Positions 18,736 to 28,025 of a stretch of DNA of 64,000 nt are shown one piece after another. How positions within the stretch are numbered: position 1 is the first letter of the stretch; every line of letters begins with the position of its first letter. The notes under the pieces were generated by a model. That model ran no database searches, was not told the DNA's origin, and saw nothing but the letters and a program-made list of their open reading frames with translations. Origin of the DNA: Hyphomicrobium sp. D-2 (lineage in GTDB: Bacteria > Pseudomonadota > Alphaproteobacteria > Rhizobiales > Hyphomicrobiaceae); assembly GCF_029872155.1 (NCBI RefSeq), contig NZ_JARXLA010000005.1, positions 419,271-483,270 on the forward strand, given 5' to 3'. Made by a program: the position numbers and the translations under genes.

Positions 18736-18860
18736 TCAGTTTCGTGGAGCGGGTGGAGAATTTGCTTCTGCTCGGAGCACCCCGGCAACGGAAAGGTGCA
18801 CCTCGTGATCGCCTTTGGATTCTTCAGGCATCGTAGGGCAAGAAGGTAGGCTCCCGTGGT
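18736..18860 (+). pseudogene. Relic of an IS21-family IstB-like ATPase
   Basis: Translation across one frameshift gives ERVENLLLLG, then GAPGNGKVHLVIAFGFF and a stop. This matches the IstB pattern of an N-LLLLG strand, a Walker A loop (consensus G-x4-GK-T-HLAIALG) and the following helix. The Walker Thr is replaced by Val, the frame is broken within the loop, and a stop follows soon after. No IstA partner or terminal repeats were found. A decayed remnant is inferred. Confidence 0.45.
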
Positions 18861-19460
18861 CGCGGTACCTCGTCATGGCGCTAGAGGCGGCACGGCGGAC
18901 CCGCATGAAGAGAGGACCTGCATCGCCACAGCGGCGCGCCTGAGGCTGTTGATCATGGCTGAAATCCCCAGCCTACGGTACGGACGCTAGCGGGTCTACT
19001 GCCTAGCAGGCCGTCGCCCGGCGCAATGGAAACGGCGCGATGTCATGACATCGAACTTTGCGTTCAGCAGATTGGACGATGTGTCCGCGGGTTATGGGTG
19101 CCCAGTGCGGCAATGCTCAACCGCGTGCTGAATCAGTCGGCTGTCCGTTCGGATCGGTGGTGAGAGCCCGGCTCAAGGATGAGTGCCGCGCTGGCATCAA
19201 GGCTTGGCCGCAGCGCGCCCAAAGGAGAGGGCAGAAACAAACGCGTGAGGTCGTTGCTCTAGGGCGCGGGCAATGACGATGACGGAGCGTAGGGTGGGTT
19301 CAAGTTGAGAGACGCGAGAAAACCTCGGCCAGTCCCAGGTGCCGTTGGAAAACAGGCTTGGCGCCCGTCTTATGCTCCTCCCGCATTCTGACGCTGATTT
19401 GGAATAGCAATTACATTTGCGATGAGGCGTGAGGAGCCGGCGTTGAAAGATGGGCCGAGC

Positions 19461-19495
19461 TAAAAGCAAGAAGCCGCCCGGTGAGGGGCGGCTTC
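19461..19495 (-). terminator. Rho-independent terminator of the porin gene
   Basis: On the minus strand a perfect 10-bp stem GAAGCCGCCC / GGGCGGCTTC with a 6-base loop is followed by TTGCTTTTA, 26 bases after the porin stop codon at 19522. Confidence 0.88.
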
Positions 19496-19521
19496 CGCTT
19501 AAGTCGGATGGTCTGTGCGGA

Positions 19522-20790
19522 TCAGAAGTTGATCAGCGCGCCAGCCTTCACGTACTGGAAGTCTTCGTAGCTGCGGGTCGAGTTGTCGCTGTACTCAATG
19601 TGGCGATAGGAGACCCACACCGACATGGCAGCGGCGTCAATTTCCTGTACGACACCGAGACCCCAGAGGTCGAAGTCGCTGGAGCGTACGGCTGCATTGC
19701 CACCGTTGAGGTTGGCTGAGACGAACGCGTTGCCGTCGGCCTGATTGTTCTCGTACTCACCGTAGAGAACGGTGTGACCGAGAGCAGACCAGCGCTCACG
19801 CAGACCAGCCTTGACGTAGTAGGTCTCGGACTCGCCAGCCGCCAGATCAAACTGGGCATTGCCGTAGGCACCGTAAACGAACAGGCCGGTCGGCACGTGC
19901 TCGATGTAGCCACCAACCTGGAAGTACTGGAAGGTGTCGCCCTGGATCATACCAGGGAAGGATTCGGTGCTCAGCTCATTGTAAGCTGCGGCGACGGCGA
20001 CCTTGAAGCCGGCGTGCTCACCCGCGTAACGGGCTGCCACATCCCACATGTCGTCTTCGCCCCAAGAGGCCGAGACCGAGAAGCCGCCGAAGGTGGGCGA
20101 GTCGTAGCGGACAACGTTCTGCGTTGCGCCGTTGCAGTCACCGATAGCGCCACCGCCGCGGCAGCCGCCGACGCCGATGAACTGAATGCCGGTGGATGCA
20201 GTGGTGGCACGGTCACGGATGAAGAAGCTGGCGTAGTCGAACGCGACCCAGTTGGCGGGAACGAGCGAGCCCGAGCCGTCAACGAGAATGGCGGTGTTGT
20301 CCGAAGCCTGCGACTGCAGACCGACGCTGATCTTACCGAGCTGGTCGCTCTTCACGAACCAGAACGACTGCAGCAGATGGACGCCGTCAGCGACCAGAGC
20401 GCCGTTGTTGCCGTAGTCCTGCGTCAGGCCGAGCGAGTTGTTGTTACGAGCTTCGACGTGCAGCACATAACCGGCATACCAGCCCGGAGAAATCGTGGCA
20501 CGGCCAGTGAACTTGAAGTGTGAGGACAGCGTGGCGCCGAGGTCACCGACGTAGGTGTTCGACTCGTAACCGTCGTCCCACCACATGACCTGCTGGCCAA
20601 CCCAACCGGACACCGTCAGCGAAACCTTGCGGTTGCCCTTACGTGCGGTCGTCGCTTCGAGTTCGGCGATACGTTCTTCAAGATCGGCGCAGCAATTGCC
20701 GCCAAGATCCGCGGCCGAGGCGCTACCGGTGGAAAGACCACCAGCCAGCAGGCCTGCTGCCACGAGGGCACCTAGACTAGACTTTTTCAT
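19522..20790 (-). CDS. Alphaproteobacterial porin
   Basis: General diffusion porin of the outer membrane, 422 residues. The signal peptide is MKKSSLGALVAAGLLAGG, cleaved near ASA-AD. A short coiled coil (LEERIAELEATTA) follows, as in many alphaproteobacterial porins. The barrel then starts at KVSLTVSGWVGQQVMWWDDG, with DLGATLSSHFKFTGRATI and later SVSASWGEDDMWDVAARYAG, and ends AGALINF with the C-terminal Phe used for BAM recognition. The pattern matches the Porin_2 family. The ribosome site GGGAG precedes ATG 20790. It is flanked by a terminator and by noncoding DNA, so it is probably monocistronic. Confidence 0.92.
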   Translation of the reverse strand: MKKSSLGALVAAGLLAGGLSTGSASAADLGGNCCADLEERIAELEATTARKGNRKVSLTVSGWVGQQVMWWDDGYESNTYVGDLGATLSSHFKFTGRATISPGWYAGYVLHVEARNNNSLGLTQDYGNNGALVADGVHLLQSFWFVKSDQLGKISVGLQSQASDNTAILVDGSGSLVPANWVAFDYASFFIRDRATTASTGIQFIGVGGCRGGGAIGDCNGATQNVVRYDSPTFGGFSVSASWGEDDMWDVAARYAGEHAGFKVAVAAAYNELSTESFPGMIQGDTFQYFQVGGYIEHVPTGLFVYGAYGNAQFDLAAGESETYYVKAGLRERWSALGHTVLYGEYENNQADGNAFVSANLNGGNAAVRSSDFDLWGLGVVQEIDAAAMSVWVSYRHIEYSDNSTRSYEDFQYVKAGALINF

Positions 20791-21562
20791 TGACCTACTC
20801 CCGTCTGCTTACTTTATCGGCGACGCCACACACAGAAGCCGCCTACTCCCTACGAAACCCAACGCAACCTATCGTTTACTTCGTTCTTTGCGCGCGGTGG
20901 AGGTCGACGGACCGAATCACCGCTCGGGGCAGAAGCTTAATCAGAGATTTACGCGAGATGAAACGCCTTGAGCGCGAAATGCCGTGGAATCCAGTGGGTA
21001 TGTGGCCCGACAGCCACGACACCATTGATGGGCTTAAGGGACTGAAATAATAGTACATTTCTGGAATGTGGCTATTTTGTGCCACGGTCGTTGCGCCAAA
21101 GTTTGTGGATTTGCAGTTTGTCCGACTACGTCATTACGCGGTGTATGTTGTCGATAAGAGTGGAGCACATCGGAGTGAGAAGCCCTGTGCCGACGCGTCG
21201 CATGCCAGGCGACTTCGAAGCAGCCCTTCGGACGGTGTCACGCGCTTGCCGAAATTGTTGAGCTACACTATTCTGATGCAGCGCAAAATGAGCGCCGAGC
21301 GATTGCGTAGTCGCCGCGGGAAGCACCGCTAGGATGTTGGCCTAGCGCCATTTTTTACTCGCAGGCTACGCAGGCGACCACTCATCGGCACAAAAACACT
21401 GCGGCATGTTAAGTCGCGTTTACACGCATAGGGGCTGTTAAGTCGCTGTAGGTAAAACTCACGCATGAATTGGGCGTGTTTTTTCCCAACAGAGGCAACG
21501 GGATTGGTGCGACGTGCGTTGTGACCGAGAGAGCGCATTCTGACACGGAAAGCAGACTAAGA
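20791..21562. other. Intergenic stretch upstream of the porin and opgG
   Basis: About 770 bases without a convincing gene. It should contain the porin promoter (minus strand) and the opgG promoter (plus strand). The only clear element is an orphan terminator-like hairpin at 21327-21356. Confidence 0.5.
21327..21356 (+). terminator. Orphan rho-independent terminator-like hairpin
   Basis: The stem CGCTAGG / CCTAGCG with a 7-base loop is followed by CCA and six T residues. No convincing coding gene lies upstream on this strand, so it may end a small RNA transcribed from about 21,050-21,330. The transcript is inferred, not seen. Confidence 0.5.
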
Positions 21563-23113
21563 ATGGAAGCGACGCGGTTGGACCGGAGATCGGTCCTGTT
21601 GTCGGCTGGCGCCTTCGCGGTCCTAGGGGCGGTACTGCGAGGTGAGATCTCCCATGTGGAGGCGGCGCCACTGACGGATGCTACGACGGCGTTCACCGGT
21701 GATCTGGTGAAGTCGATCGCCAAGGAACTGGCAGCCAGCGAATTTGCAAGTCCGGCCATGACGCTGCCGGAAGCGTTCAACCAGCTTTCCTACGATCAGT
21801 TTCGCGATATCCGCTTCCGCACCGATCAGGCGATCTGGCGGGGCGACCCCATCGATTTTGAGCTGCAACTGCTGCCGATGGGCTGGCTTTACAACACGCC
21901 GGTCGAGCTTTGGCTTGTCGATGGCGGTACCGCTCGGCGGCTGAAGGCGGATAGCAATCTGTTTTCCATCGGCCCGCTGGTGAAAGATGCCGGTGAGGGC
22001 GCGCCTTACGGCTTCTCCGGCTTCCGGGTGCATGGCCCTATCAACCGGCCCGACTATTTCGACGAGTATCTGGTGTTCCAAGGCGCGAGTTATTTTCGCG
22101 CTGTGGGACGTGAGCAGCTCTATGGCCTTTCGGCCCGTGGTCTGGCGGTAAACACTGCCCGACCCGGCGGCGAAGAATTTCCGCTGTTCCGCGCGTTCTG
22201 GATTGAAAAGCCGCAGCCGGGCGAGCGCTCCATCATTGTGCACGCTTTGCTGGACAGCGAGTCCGTGACCGGGGCCTATCGCTTTGTCGCTGAGCCCGGC
22301 GAGTCCACGATTGTGGACGTGGAAGCGACGCTCTATCCGCGCCGCGCGCTGAAGCATGTCGGTCTTGGCCCGCTGACGAGCATGTTCCTGCATGGCCCCG
22401 GACATCACCGCATCCGCGATGACTTCCGGCCTGCGGTCCACGACAGCGATGGTCTGGCGATCTTCAACGGTAATAACGAGTGCATCTGGCGCCCGCTGAC
22501 CAATCCACGCCGTTTGCAGACCAGCGCCTTCCTGGACAAGAACGTGAAGGGCTTCGGCCTGTGCCAGCGTCCGCGTTCGTTCCATTCCTATGAGGATCTG
22601 GAAGCGCGATATGAAAAGCGCCCGACCGTCTGGATCGAACCCAAGGGCCGTTGGGGTGCTGGTTATGTGGAATTGATCGAAATTCCGACCGGCGAAGAGA
22701 TCCACGACAACATCGTTGCGTACTGGAAGCCGACCAAGGAATTGGAAGCCGGTGTGCCGTTCACATTCGGCTATCGGATGCACTGGACGAACTCGTTGCC
22801 GGTGGCATGGAGCGGTGCGTTGACCGCAGCCACCCGCGTGGGACGCGGCAAGACCGATGGCACGACAAAGTTCATCGTCGATTTCGTCGGACCGGCGCTG
22901 CAAAACCGTTCGCAGATGCCTGTCGCGGTCGTGTCGGCGAACCCGGGCACGATCGCGGATGTGGCCGTGCACGAAAACCCTGAAATTAAAGGCCTGCGGG
23001 TGAGTTTTGAGCTCGATCCGGCCGGAACCGATCTTTGTGAACTTCGTTTGTCACTAAAGCTCGGAGATCAGCAGATTTCCGAGACATGGCTTTATCGATG
23101 GACCAGTTCATGA
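21563..23113 (+). CDS. opgG: Glucan biosynthesis protein G (osmoregulated periplasmic glucans)
   Basis: Periplasmic protein needed to make or branch osmoregulated periplasmic glucans. 516 residues from ATG 21563. The N-terminus RLDRRSVLLSAGAFAVLGAVL is a twin-arginine-like signal, so Tat export is likely. The MdoG domain follows: AFNQLSYDQFRDIRFRTDQAIW, LFSIGPLVKDAGEGAPYGFSG, EFPLFRAFWIEKP, GPLTSMFLHGPG and DSDGLAIFNGNNEC. The C-terminus overlaps the start of opgH, so the two are translationally coupled. OpgD is a related alternative, but the neighbouring opgH supports OpgG. Confidence 0.92.
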   Translation: MEATRLDRRSVLLSAGAFAVLGAVLRGEISHVEAAPLTDATTAFTGDLVKSIAKELAASEFASPAMTLPEAFNQLSYDQFRDIRFRTDQAIWRGDPIDFELQLLPMGWLYNTPVELWLVDGGTARRLKADSNLFSIGPLVKDAGEGAPYGFSGFRVHGPINRPDYFDEYLVFQGASYFRAVGREQLYGLSARGLAVNTARPGGEEFPLFRAFWIEKPQPGERSIIVHALLDSESVTGAYRFVAEPGESTIVDVEATLYPRRALKHVGLGPLTSMFLHGPGHHRIRDDFRPAVHDSDGLAIFNGNNECIWRPLTNPRRLQTSAFLDKNVKGFGLCQRPRSFHSYEDLEARYEKRPTVWIEPKGRWGAGYVELIEIPTGEEIHDNIVAYWKPTKELEAGVPFTFGYRMHWTNSLPVAWSGALTAATRVGRGKTDGTTKFIVDFVGPALQNRSQMPVAVVSANPGTIADVAVHENPEIKGLRVSFELDPAGTDLCELRLSLKLGDQQISETWLYRWTSS

Positions 23114-25062
23114 GCGAGATCACTGTGGCTGGCGAAAAAATTGGACGCTTGCCTGACGTCAGCAGCCCGGAGCTGTTGCCGCCGGAAGTGCCGCTCGACA
23201 TGCCCGATCAGGACTTCAAGGCGCGGGGGGCGAAGCCCCGGCAGCGTCGGGGGTACTGGATTCCGCGCGCGGCTGTGTTCACCGGCGCACTGTTGCTGAC
23301 GGCTGCATTTGCCTATGAGCTTTACGGCGTGCTGGCTGTCGAGCAGGCAACGCCGCTTCAGCTGCTATTCCTTGTGCTGTCGACGATCGCATTCGGCTGG
23401 ATAGCGCTGGGCTCGCTGAATGCCGCGCTGGGGTTCATTCCGCTGTTTGGCGGTGAGAAGGCCGACACGCTGGATCTGCCGCAGCCGGGACCGGAGATGA
23501 CGACCCGAACAGCGCTGCTGTTTCCGGTGTACCACGAGGATCCAGCCCGGATAGCAGGCACCATTCAGGCGATCGCGCTTGAGCTGCAGGCTATGGGGGC
23601 GGCAAAAGCATTCGACGTTTTCATCGTTTCGGATACGCGAGACGAGAGCGGTAACGGCGCGGGCGCTGCTGAGGAGAGCGCCTATCGCGCGCTGCGCCAT
23701 CGGCTGAGCGATATCATTCCGGTTTACTATCGCCGCCGCCGTGACAACCACGCGCGCAAGGCCGGCAACATCAAGGACTGGGTGCGCCGGTTTGGTGGCG
23801 GCTACGCGCACTTCGTGGTGCTGGACGGCGACAGTGTGATGTCCGGCATGACGCTGGTGCGGCTGGCGCTGGCAATGGAGCGCGAGCAGACCGCAGGTCT
23901 GATCCAGACCGTGCCGCGCCTGACCGGGGCCTCCACACTGCTGCAGTACCTGACGCAGTTTGCATCCAATGTTTATGGGCCGCTGGTCGCGGCAGGACTG
24001 GCATTCTGGCATCGCGACCAGGGCAACTACTGGGGCCACAACGCCATCATCCGCACGGTGGCGTTTGCATCGGCTGCCGGCCTGCCGACGCTGCCGGGTC
24101 GTGCACCTTTTGGCGGCGATATTCAGAGCCATGACTTTGTCGAGGCGGTGCTGCTGGCCCGCGCCGACTGGGGCGTGCACATGGTGCCGACCATCGAGGG
24201 CAGCTACGAAGGCCAGCCGCCGACGCTGCCCGACGTGGTGGCGCGCGACCGGCGCTGGGCGCAGGGCAACCTGCAGCATCTTGGCATCGTGTTCACCTCG
24301 AACATCACCACGATGGGCCGCCTGCATCTGCTGATGGGCGCTACATCCTATCTGATGTCGCTGGTGTGGGCGTCGTCGCTGGTCGTTGGTATCGTGCTGG
24401 CGTTGCAGGGCCAGCAGATGATCCCGAGCTATTTCATCGACGAGAAGACGCTGTTCCCGGTGTGGCCGGTGACGGACCCTGGCGCGGCGCTGCGGTTGTT
24501 CTTCGCCACTATGGCGATCGTACTGATGCCGAAGTTTCTGGGGCTGGCGCTGGAGATCAAGCGGGCCTATGCGGCGCGCGAACGCCGCGGCCGGATGCGG
24601 GCCGTGGCCGGTGTGCTGACCGAAACACTGTTCTCGATCCTGATTTCGCCCATCCTGATGGTGACGCAGACGGTGGCCGTGTTCCAGGTGCTGTTCGGTT
24701 TTGACTCCGGCTGGCGTCCGCAGAGCCGCGACGGTGAAGGGCTCTCGTTTGTGTCGGCGCTGCGTTATCACCGCTGGCACATGGTGACCGGCGTGGTGAT
24801 GGCGGTGCTGTGCTACGAGGCTTCGGCGCTGGTGCTGGCGTGGATGGCGCCGGTTATCCTGGGGCTGGTGCTTGCAGCGCCTGTGAGCTGGCTGACGTCA
24901 CGCAAGGCACCGCGGATATTGCGCTCGCTGCTGTCGACCCGTGATGGCCGCAAGGAACCGGCAATCGTGGAAAGCGCGCGCCGCGCCGGTGACGAGTGGG
25001 CGATGCAGATCGCGAACCGCGCCATTGACGGCAAGGTGGTTCCGATCATTCGCGCGGCTTGA
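23086..25062 (+). CDS. opgH: Glucans biosynthesis glucosyltransferase H
   Basis: Inner-membrane family 2 glycosyltransferase that polymerises UDP-glucose into the beta-1,2-glucan backbone and moves it to the periplasm. 658 residues, shorter than the enterobacterial enzyme. Two N-terminal membrane helices precede the catalytic domain with SDTRDESG (about residue 182), LDGDSVMSG (about 246) and RDRRWAQGN (about 387, equivalent to QxxRW). Several membrane helices follow. Start candidates are ATG 23086, 23098 and 23110; the last overlaps the opgG stop as ATGA. Regulation by osmolarity is known for the family but not visible here. Confidence 0.93.
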   Translation: MALSMDQFMSEITVAGEKIGRLPDVSSPELLPPEVPLDMPDQDFKARGAKPRQRRGYWIPRAAVFTGALLLTAAFAYELYGVLAVEQATPLQLLFLVLSTIAFGWIALGSLNAALGFIPLFGGEKADTLDLPQPGPEMTTRTALLFPVYHEDPARIAGTIQAIALELQAMGAAKAFDVFIVSDTRDESGNGAGAAEESAYRALRHRLSDIIPVYYRRRRDNHARKAGNIKDWVRRFGGGYAHFVVLDGDSVMSGMTLVRLALAMEREQTAGLIQTVPRLTGASTLLQYLTQFASNVYGPLVAAGLAFWHRDQGNYWGHNAIIRTVAFASAAGLPTLPGRAPFGGDIQSHDFVEAVLLARADWGVHMVPTIEGSYEGQPPTLPDVVARDRRWAQGNLQHLGIVFTSNITTMGRLHLLMGATSYLMSLVWASSLVVGIVLALQGQQMIPSYFIDEKTLFPVWPVTDPGAALRLFFATMAIVLMPKFLGLALEIKRAYAARERRGRMRAVAGVLTETLFSILISPILMVTQTVAVFQVLFGFDSGWRPQSRDGEGLSFVSALRYHRWHMVTGVVMAVLCYEASALVLAWMAPVILGLVLAAPVSWLTSRKAPRILRSLLSTRDGRKEPAIVESARRAGDEWAMQIANRAIDGKVVPIIRAA

Positions 25063-25119
25063 TAAGCGGGCCGTCGCTGTTGCGGCGGCTGCTATGACAA
25101 GCTGACGGCTACCGATAAT

Positions 25120-26190
25120 TCAGGACTTGCTGGCGGCGTCATCTGCGGATGGCGCCGCAGTCGTATTACGGCGGAACGCTTCCGCCAGCATGTCACGGGC
25201 GCGGACGGGCGGCGCGGAAATGAACGGCAGCGGCCGGCACACTTCCACCGCAGCGGCGCCGACGCGGGCGGTGAGCGCACCGTTGAACGCGCCTTCACCG
25301 AGACGGCGCGAGAGCCGCCGCAACAGATCCTGACCGAGGAACTGGCCAAGCAGATCGTCGGTGAGCGCGACGCCGCCGGTGGCGATGATATGGCCGACAA
25401 CCATGCGGCCGAGACGCAGCGCGCCGAGTGTGCCGGGGCGGCCGCCATAAAGCCCGGCGATGGCGCGCAGCATGCGCAGGTTTTCTATCAGCACATACAG
25501 CATGGCGATCCACGGCATCGGGCTGATGGCGGTGACCATGCCGATGCGCTTGGCGGCGGCGAGGACGGTGCGACGCGCTTCCTGATCGATGGGCATCATC
25601 AGATCGCGGTCGGCGAGGGAAAGCAGATCGCCCGCAGGCATCACCGCGCGCTCATGCTCGGCGAAGCGAGCAAGAGGCCATTGCATATCGGGTCGCGCGC
25701 TGAGAATGCGCTTCAGATGTCGGATGGCACGGCGTTCGGCATCGATGTTTTTATCGTGCAGCGCGTGGGTGACTTCCTGGCGCATCGCGGTGAGCCGCGA
25801 CAGGCGCAGCATGCCGATGATTTCGCGCAGGATGATGACGACAACGGCGATGCCCGCAGTGGTGAGCAACGCCAGCGCCAGCCAGCCGATCCAGTCCTGC
25901 CGTGCCAGCGCCACTTCGACGTAGCTGGTGAACCAGGTGACGGTGGCAAGCGCGATCAGGCCGCCGATGGCCGACAGCAGGACGGCGCCCCAGCGGAAGC
26001 CGCGGCTGATGTTGACGGCGGTGGGGCGCGGTGGGGGTGTGGTTTGGGATGAGGTGCGCTGACCACGGACACGCGCGCTGCGGGATGACGTTTCGCCTTG
26101 CGATGCGGACGCCTGTTCGGGCGTGATGCGCAGGGCGGGATCATCGGTGGTAAAGGCGCGCGGTCGTCTGCTGTCCGATTCTATCGTCAT
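25120..26190 (-). CDS. YcjF-like membrane protein (DUF697, TIGR01620 family)
   Basis: 356 residues from ATG 26190. A cytoplasmic Arg/Pro/Ser-rich N-terminus is followed by two close membrane helices (WGAVLLSAIGGLIALATVTW and WLALALLTTAGIAVVVIIL). A DUF697 domain follows with further hydrophobic segments (AISPMPWIAMLYVLIENLRM, GRMVVGHIIATGGVA). Its ATG overlaps the stop of the YcjX gene as ATGA, so the two are translationally coupled, as in other proteobacteria. The YcjX-YcjF pair is linked to envelope stress in enterobacteria. The molecular role is not established. Confidence 0.88.
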   Translation of the reverse strand: MTIESDSRRPRAFTTDDPALRITPEQASASQGETSSRSARVRGQRTSSQTTPPPRPTAVNISRGFRWGAVLLSAIGGLIALATVTWFTSYVEVALARQDWIGWLALALLTTAGIAVVVIILREIIGMLRLSRLTAMRQEVTHALHDKNIDAERRAIRHLKRILSARPDMQWPLARFAEHERAVMPAGDLLSLADRDLMMPIDQEARRTVLAAAKRIGMVTAISPMPWIAMLYVLIENLRMLRAIAGLYGGRPGTLGALRLGRMVVGHIIATGGVALTDDLLGQFLGQDLLRRLSRRLGEGAFNGALTARVGAAAVEVCRPLPFISAPPVRARDMLAEAFRRNTTAAPSADDAASKS

Positions 26191-27665
26191 GCGAGCCAAT
26201 CCGAAAGCAGGAAGTCGAGAGCGCGATCCAAGCGGATGTGCGGCAGCGGCGGGGATTCGCCGTCAGCGCCCGGCGGCAACAGGCGCGGCGGACGGAAGCG
26301 CACGAAATGCAGGCCGGCGGGCGCGGCGTCAGGTTTCAGGGCATCGCGCGGATTGGCGGGCAGATCGCCGGGGAAGATGGCGGCTTCCGTGCGGCCGTTG
26401 AATACCTGATTGCCGATGCGCTCGCCGGGCATCGGAACGCCGACGATGCAGGGCAGCAGCTCGCCATCGACCTTGGCATCGGCTTCACGCGTGGCACGCA
26501 ACGATGCCAGCGCCTGCACACCCACTTCGGCGCCACTGTCGACAGCACGGCCCATCGCGCGATCGATGATGACGCGCAGGATGGCTTCGAGGCGGTCGTG
26601 GCTGGAGGCGTGGATGTGATCGGCCTTGGTGGCGGCGAACAGCAGTTTGTCGATGCGGCGCGTGAACAGCGCGCTGAACCAGTTGCCGGAGCCGATCTTG
26701 AATACGCTCAGCACCGATGACAGCGCGTGTTCGAGATCGACCACGGCGTCGCCGCCTTCGTTCAACGGGCCGAGCACATCGACCAGCACGATCTGGCGGT
26801 CGAGGCGCGAGAAGTGATCGCGGAAGAACGGTTTGACGGCGTGGTTTTTGTAGCTCTCGAAGCGGCGCGCCATCATGCCGGCGTTGGTGTTGCGGCCGTA
26901 GGGGATCGACGGATCGAGATTGAGCGGACAGAAGGTGAGCAGCGGCGATCCGGCCAGTTCGCCCGGCATCAGGAAGCGTCCCGGTCCGGTGGTGTGCAGC
27001 ACGTGATCTTCAGCGCGGGCAGCTTTCAGATAGTCGGCGAACAGTTCCGCACCACGCAGGGCAAGCTGCTCATCGTGCGGTGCGTAGGGATCGACGGTGG
27101 AGAGAAACTCGCGCCACGCATTTGAGTGCGCCTGACGTCGCGGGGCGACGGACTGCGCAACAGCTTCGGCGCACCAGGCCGTGTAGTCCATGTTGAGCAA
27201 CGGCAGATCGATCAGCCACTCGCCGGGGTAATCGACGATGTCGACGTGCAGCTTGGAAACACCGAAGGCGCGGCGCAGGCTGCTTTCGGAACGGAACTCG
27301 ATCGTGACGCGAAGCTGGCTGAGACGGCGCGTGCTTTCCGGCCAGTCGGCGGGATCGCGCGCCAGCGCTGCCAGATGCCCTTCATAATCGAAGCGCGGCA
27401 CCTGATCGTCGGGTTGCGGTTCGAGATAGGCGCGCTCGATGCGGCCTTCCGCTTCCGGCAGAAAGAACGGCATACGCCCGCCCGACAGCAGCGTGCGGAT
27501 CAGCGCGGTGATGAAGATGGTTTTGCCGGCGCGCGACAGTCCGGTGACGCCGAGCCGCAATGTTGGCGTCATCATATCCGTGAACGCGGCACCGGCGCGG
27601 TTCCAGGCCCATGTCGTGGTGGCAGGCGTGGTGCTGGGGTCCGGATCGGATTTTGATGTCGGCAA
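26187..27665 (-). CDS. YcjX-like P-loop NTPase (DUF463)
   Basis: Cytoplasmic P-loop protein of 492 residues if started at TTG 27665, which has GAGG 6 bases upstream; the open frame extends to 27776. Walker A is GLSRAGKT (residues 42-49), preceded by PTLRLGVT. HVDIVDYPGEWLIDLP carries the switch-like DxPGEW motif of the family. QIVLVDVLGPLNEGGDAV and LLFAATKADHI supply the TKAD-type nucleobase motif. It is coupled to the YcjF-like gene downstream. The upstream flank holds a partial copy of its own coding sequence (27715-27787), which blurs the true 5-prime end. Confidence 0.88.
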   Translation of the reverse strand: MPTSKSDPDPSTTPATTTWAWNRAGAAFTDMMTPTLRLGVTGLSRAGKTIFITALIRTLLSGGRMPFFLPEAEGRIERAYLEPQPDDQVPRFDYEGHLAALARDPADWPESTRRLSQLRVTIEFRSESSLRRAFGVSKLHVDIVDYPGEWLIDLPLLNMDYTAWCAEAVAQSVAPRRQAHSNAWREFLSTVDPYAPHDEQLALRGAELFADYLKAARAEDHVLHTTGPGRFLMPGELAGSPLLTFCPLNLDPSIPYGRNTNAGMMARRFESYKNHAVKPFFRDHFSRLDRQIVLVDVLGPLNEGGDAVVDLEHALSSVLSVFKIGSGNWFSALFTRRIDKLLFAATKADHIHASSHDRLEAILRVIIDRAMGRAVDSGAEVGVQALASLRATREADAKVDGELLPCIVGVPMPGERIGNQVFNGRTEAAIFPGDLPANPRDALKPDAAPAGLHFVRFRPPRLLPPGADGESPPLPHIRLDRALDFLLSDWLA

Positions 27666-27714
27666 GTTGAACCTCGCGGAAGCACCATCGACCAGTGCTC
27701 GATCACCCGGCTGC

Positions 27715-27787
27715 GAACCGCGACACCTGATCGTCGGGCTGCGGTTTCCAGCCTGTTGGTGCGGCCGATGATTCACGCTTCGGGCAG
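27715..27787 (-). repeat. Degenerate partial duplication of the YcjX-like gene
   Basis: About 70 bases resemble 27394-27463 inside the YcjX-like gene in the same orientation, at roughly 70 percent identity by eye. CACCTGATCGTCGGG is shared exactly. Translated in pieces it gives PQPDDQVSRF against PQPDDQVPRF in the gene. Start and frame are lost, so this looks like the residue of a local duplication just before the current gene start. Confidence 0.6.
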
Positions 27788-27938
27788 ATAGGCCAGAAGC
27801 GATCAGATCTAGTGCGAAGTTGCCATGCCGACAAGGTTTTCAACAAAAGAGCGCCGCTGCAACCTGAGGTGCGCGCAAGCGAAGCGTTAAAGTTTGCGCG
27901 GGCTTTGCAATGAAGTGCTGAACGCCGAGCCGTAAAAA

Positions 27939-28025
27939 TCAGCCGTAGAATATGACGAGCACACCGGCGGCCATAACCGTCAACCCCATGAGGATGATAA
28001 GGCCGCTGCGAATGAACTCTGCCAT
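27939..28025 (-). CDS. 28-residue small membrane protein
   Basis: ATG 28025 is preceded by a strong ribosome site (GGAGG, 5 bases away). The product MAEFIRSGLIILMGLTVMAAG... consists of a short amphipathic N-terminus and one membrane helix ending VIFYG. The composition is highly protein-like for its length. It lies between the YcjX-like gene and the hypothetical gene at 28207 on the same strand. No family is recognised; small single-helix proteins often regulate larger membrane partners. Confidence 0.6.
   Translation of the reverse strand: MAEFIRSGLIILMGLTVMAAGVLVIFYG

Larger units (their letters stand above)
17804..19521. other. Gene-poor, degenerate region
   Basis: About 1.7 kb in which no open frame shows a plausible start, ribosome site and protein-like composition at once. 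The frames here are short and Arg/Ala/Cys-rich. It contains the terminator at 17852, a relic of an IS21-type istB around 18,736-18,860, and the porin terminator at 19461-19495. The remainder looks like decayed mobile DNA. Confidence 0.5.

Noticed and set aside
23365..24780. Long open frame (471 codons) opposite opgH
   Set aside because: Its His/Gln/Arg-rich product is the antisense of conserved opgH codons.
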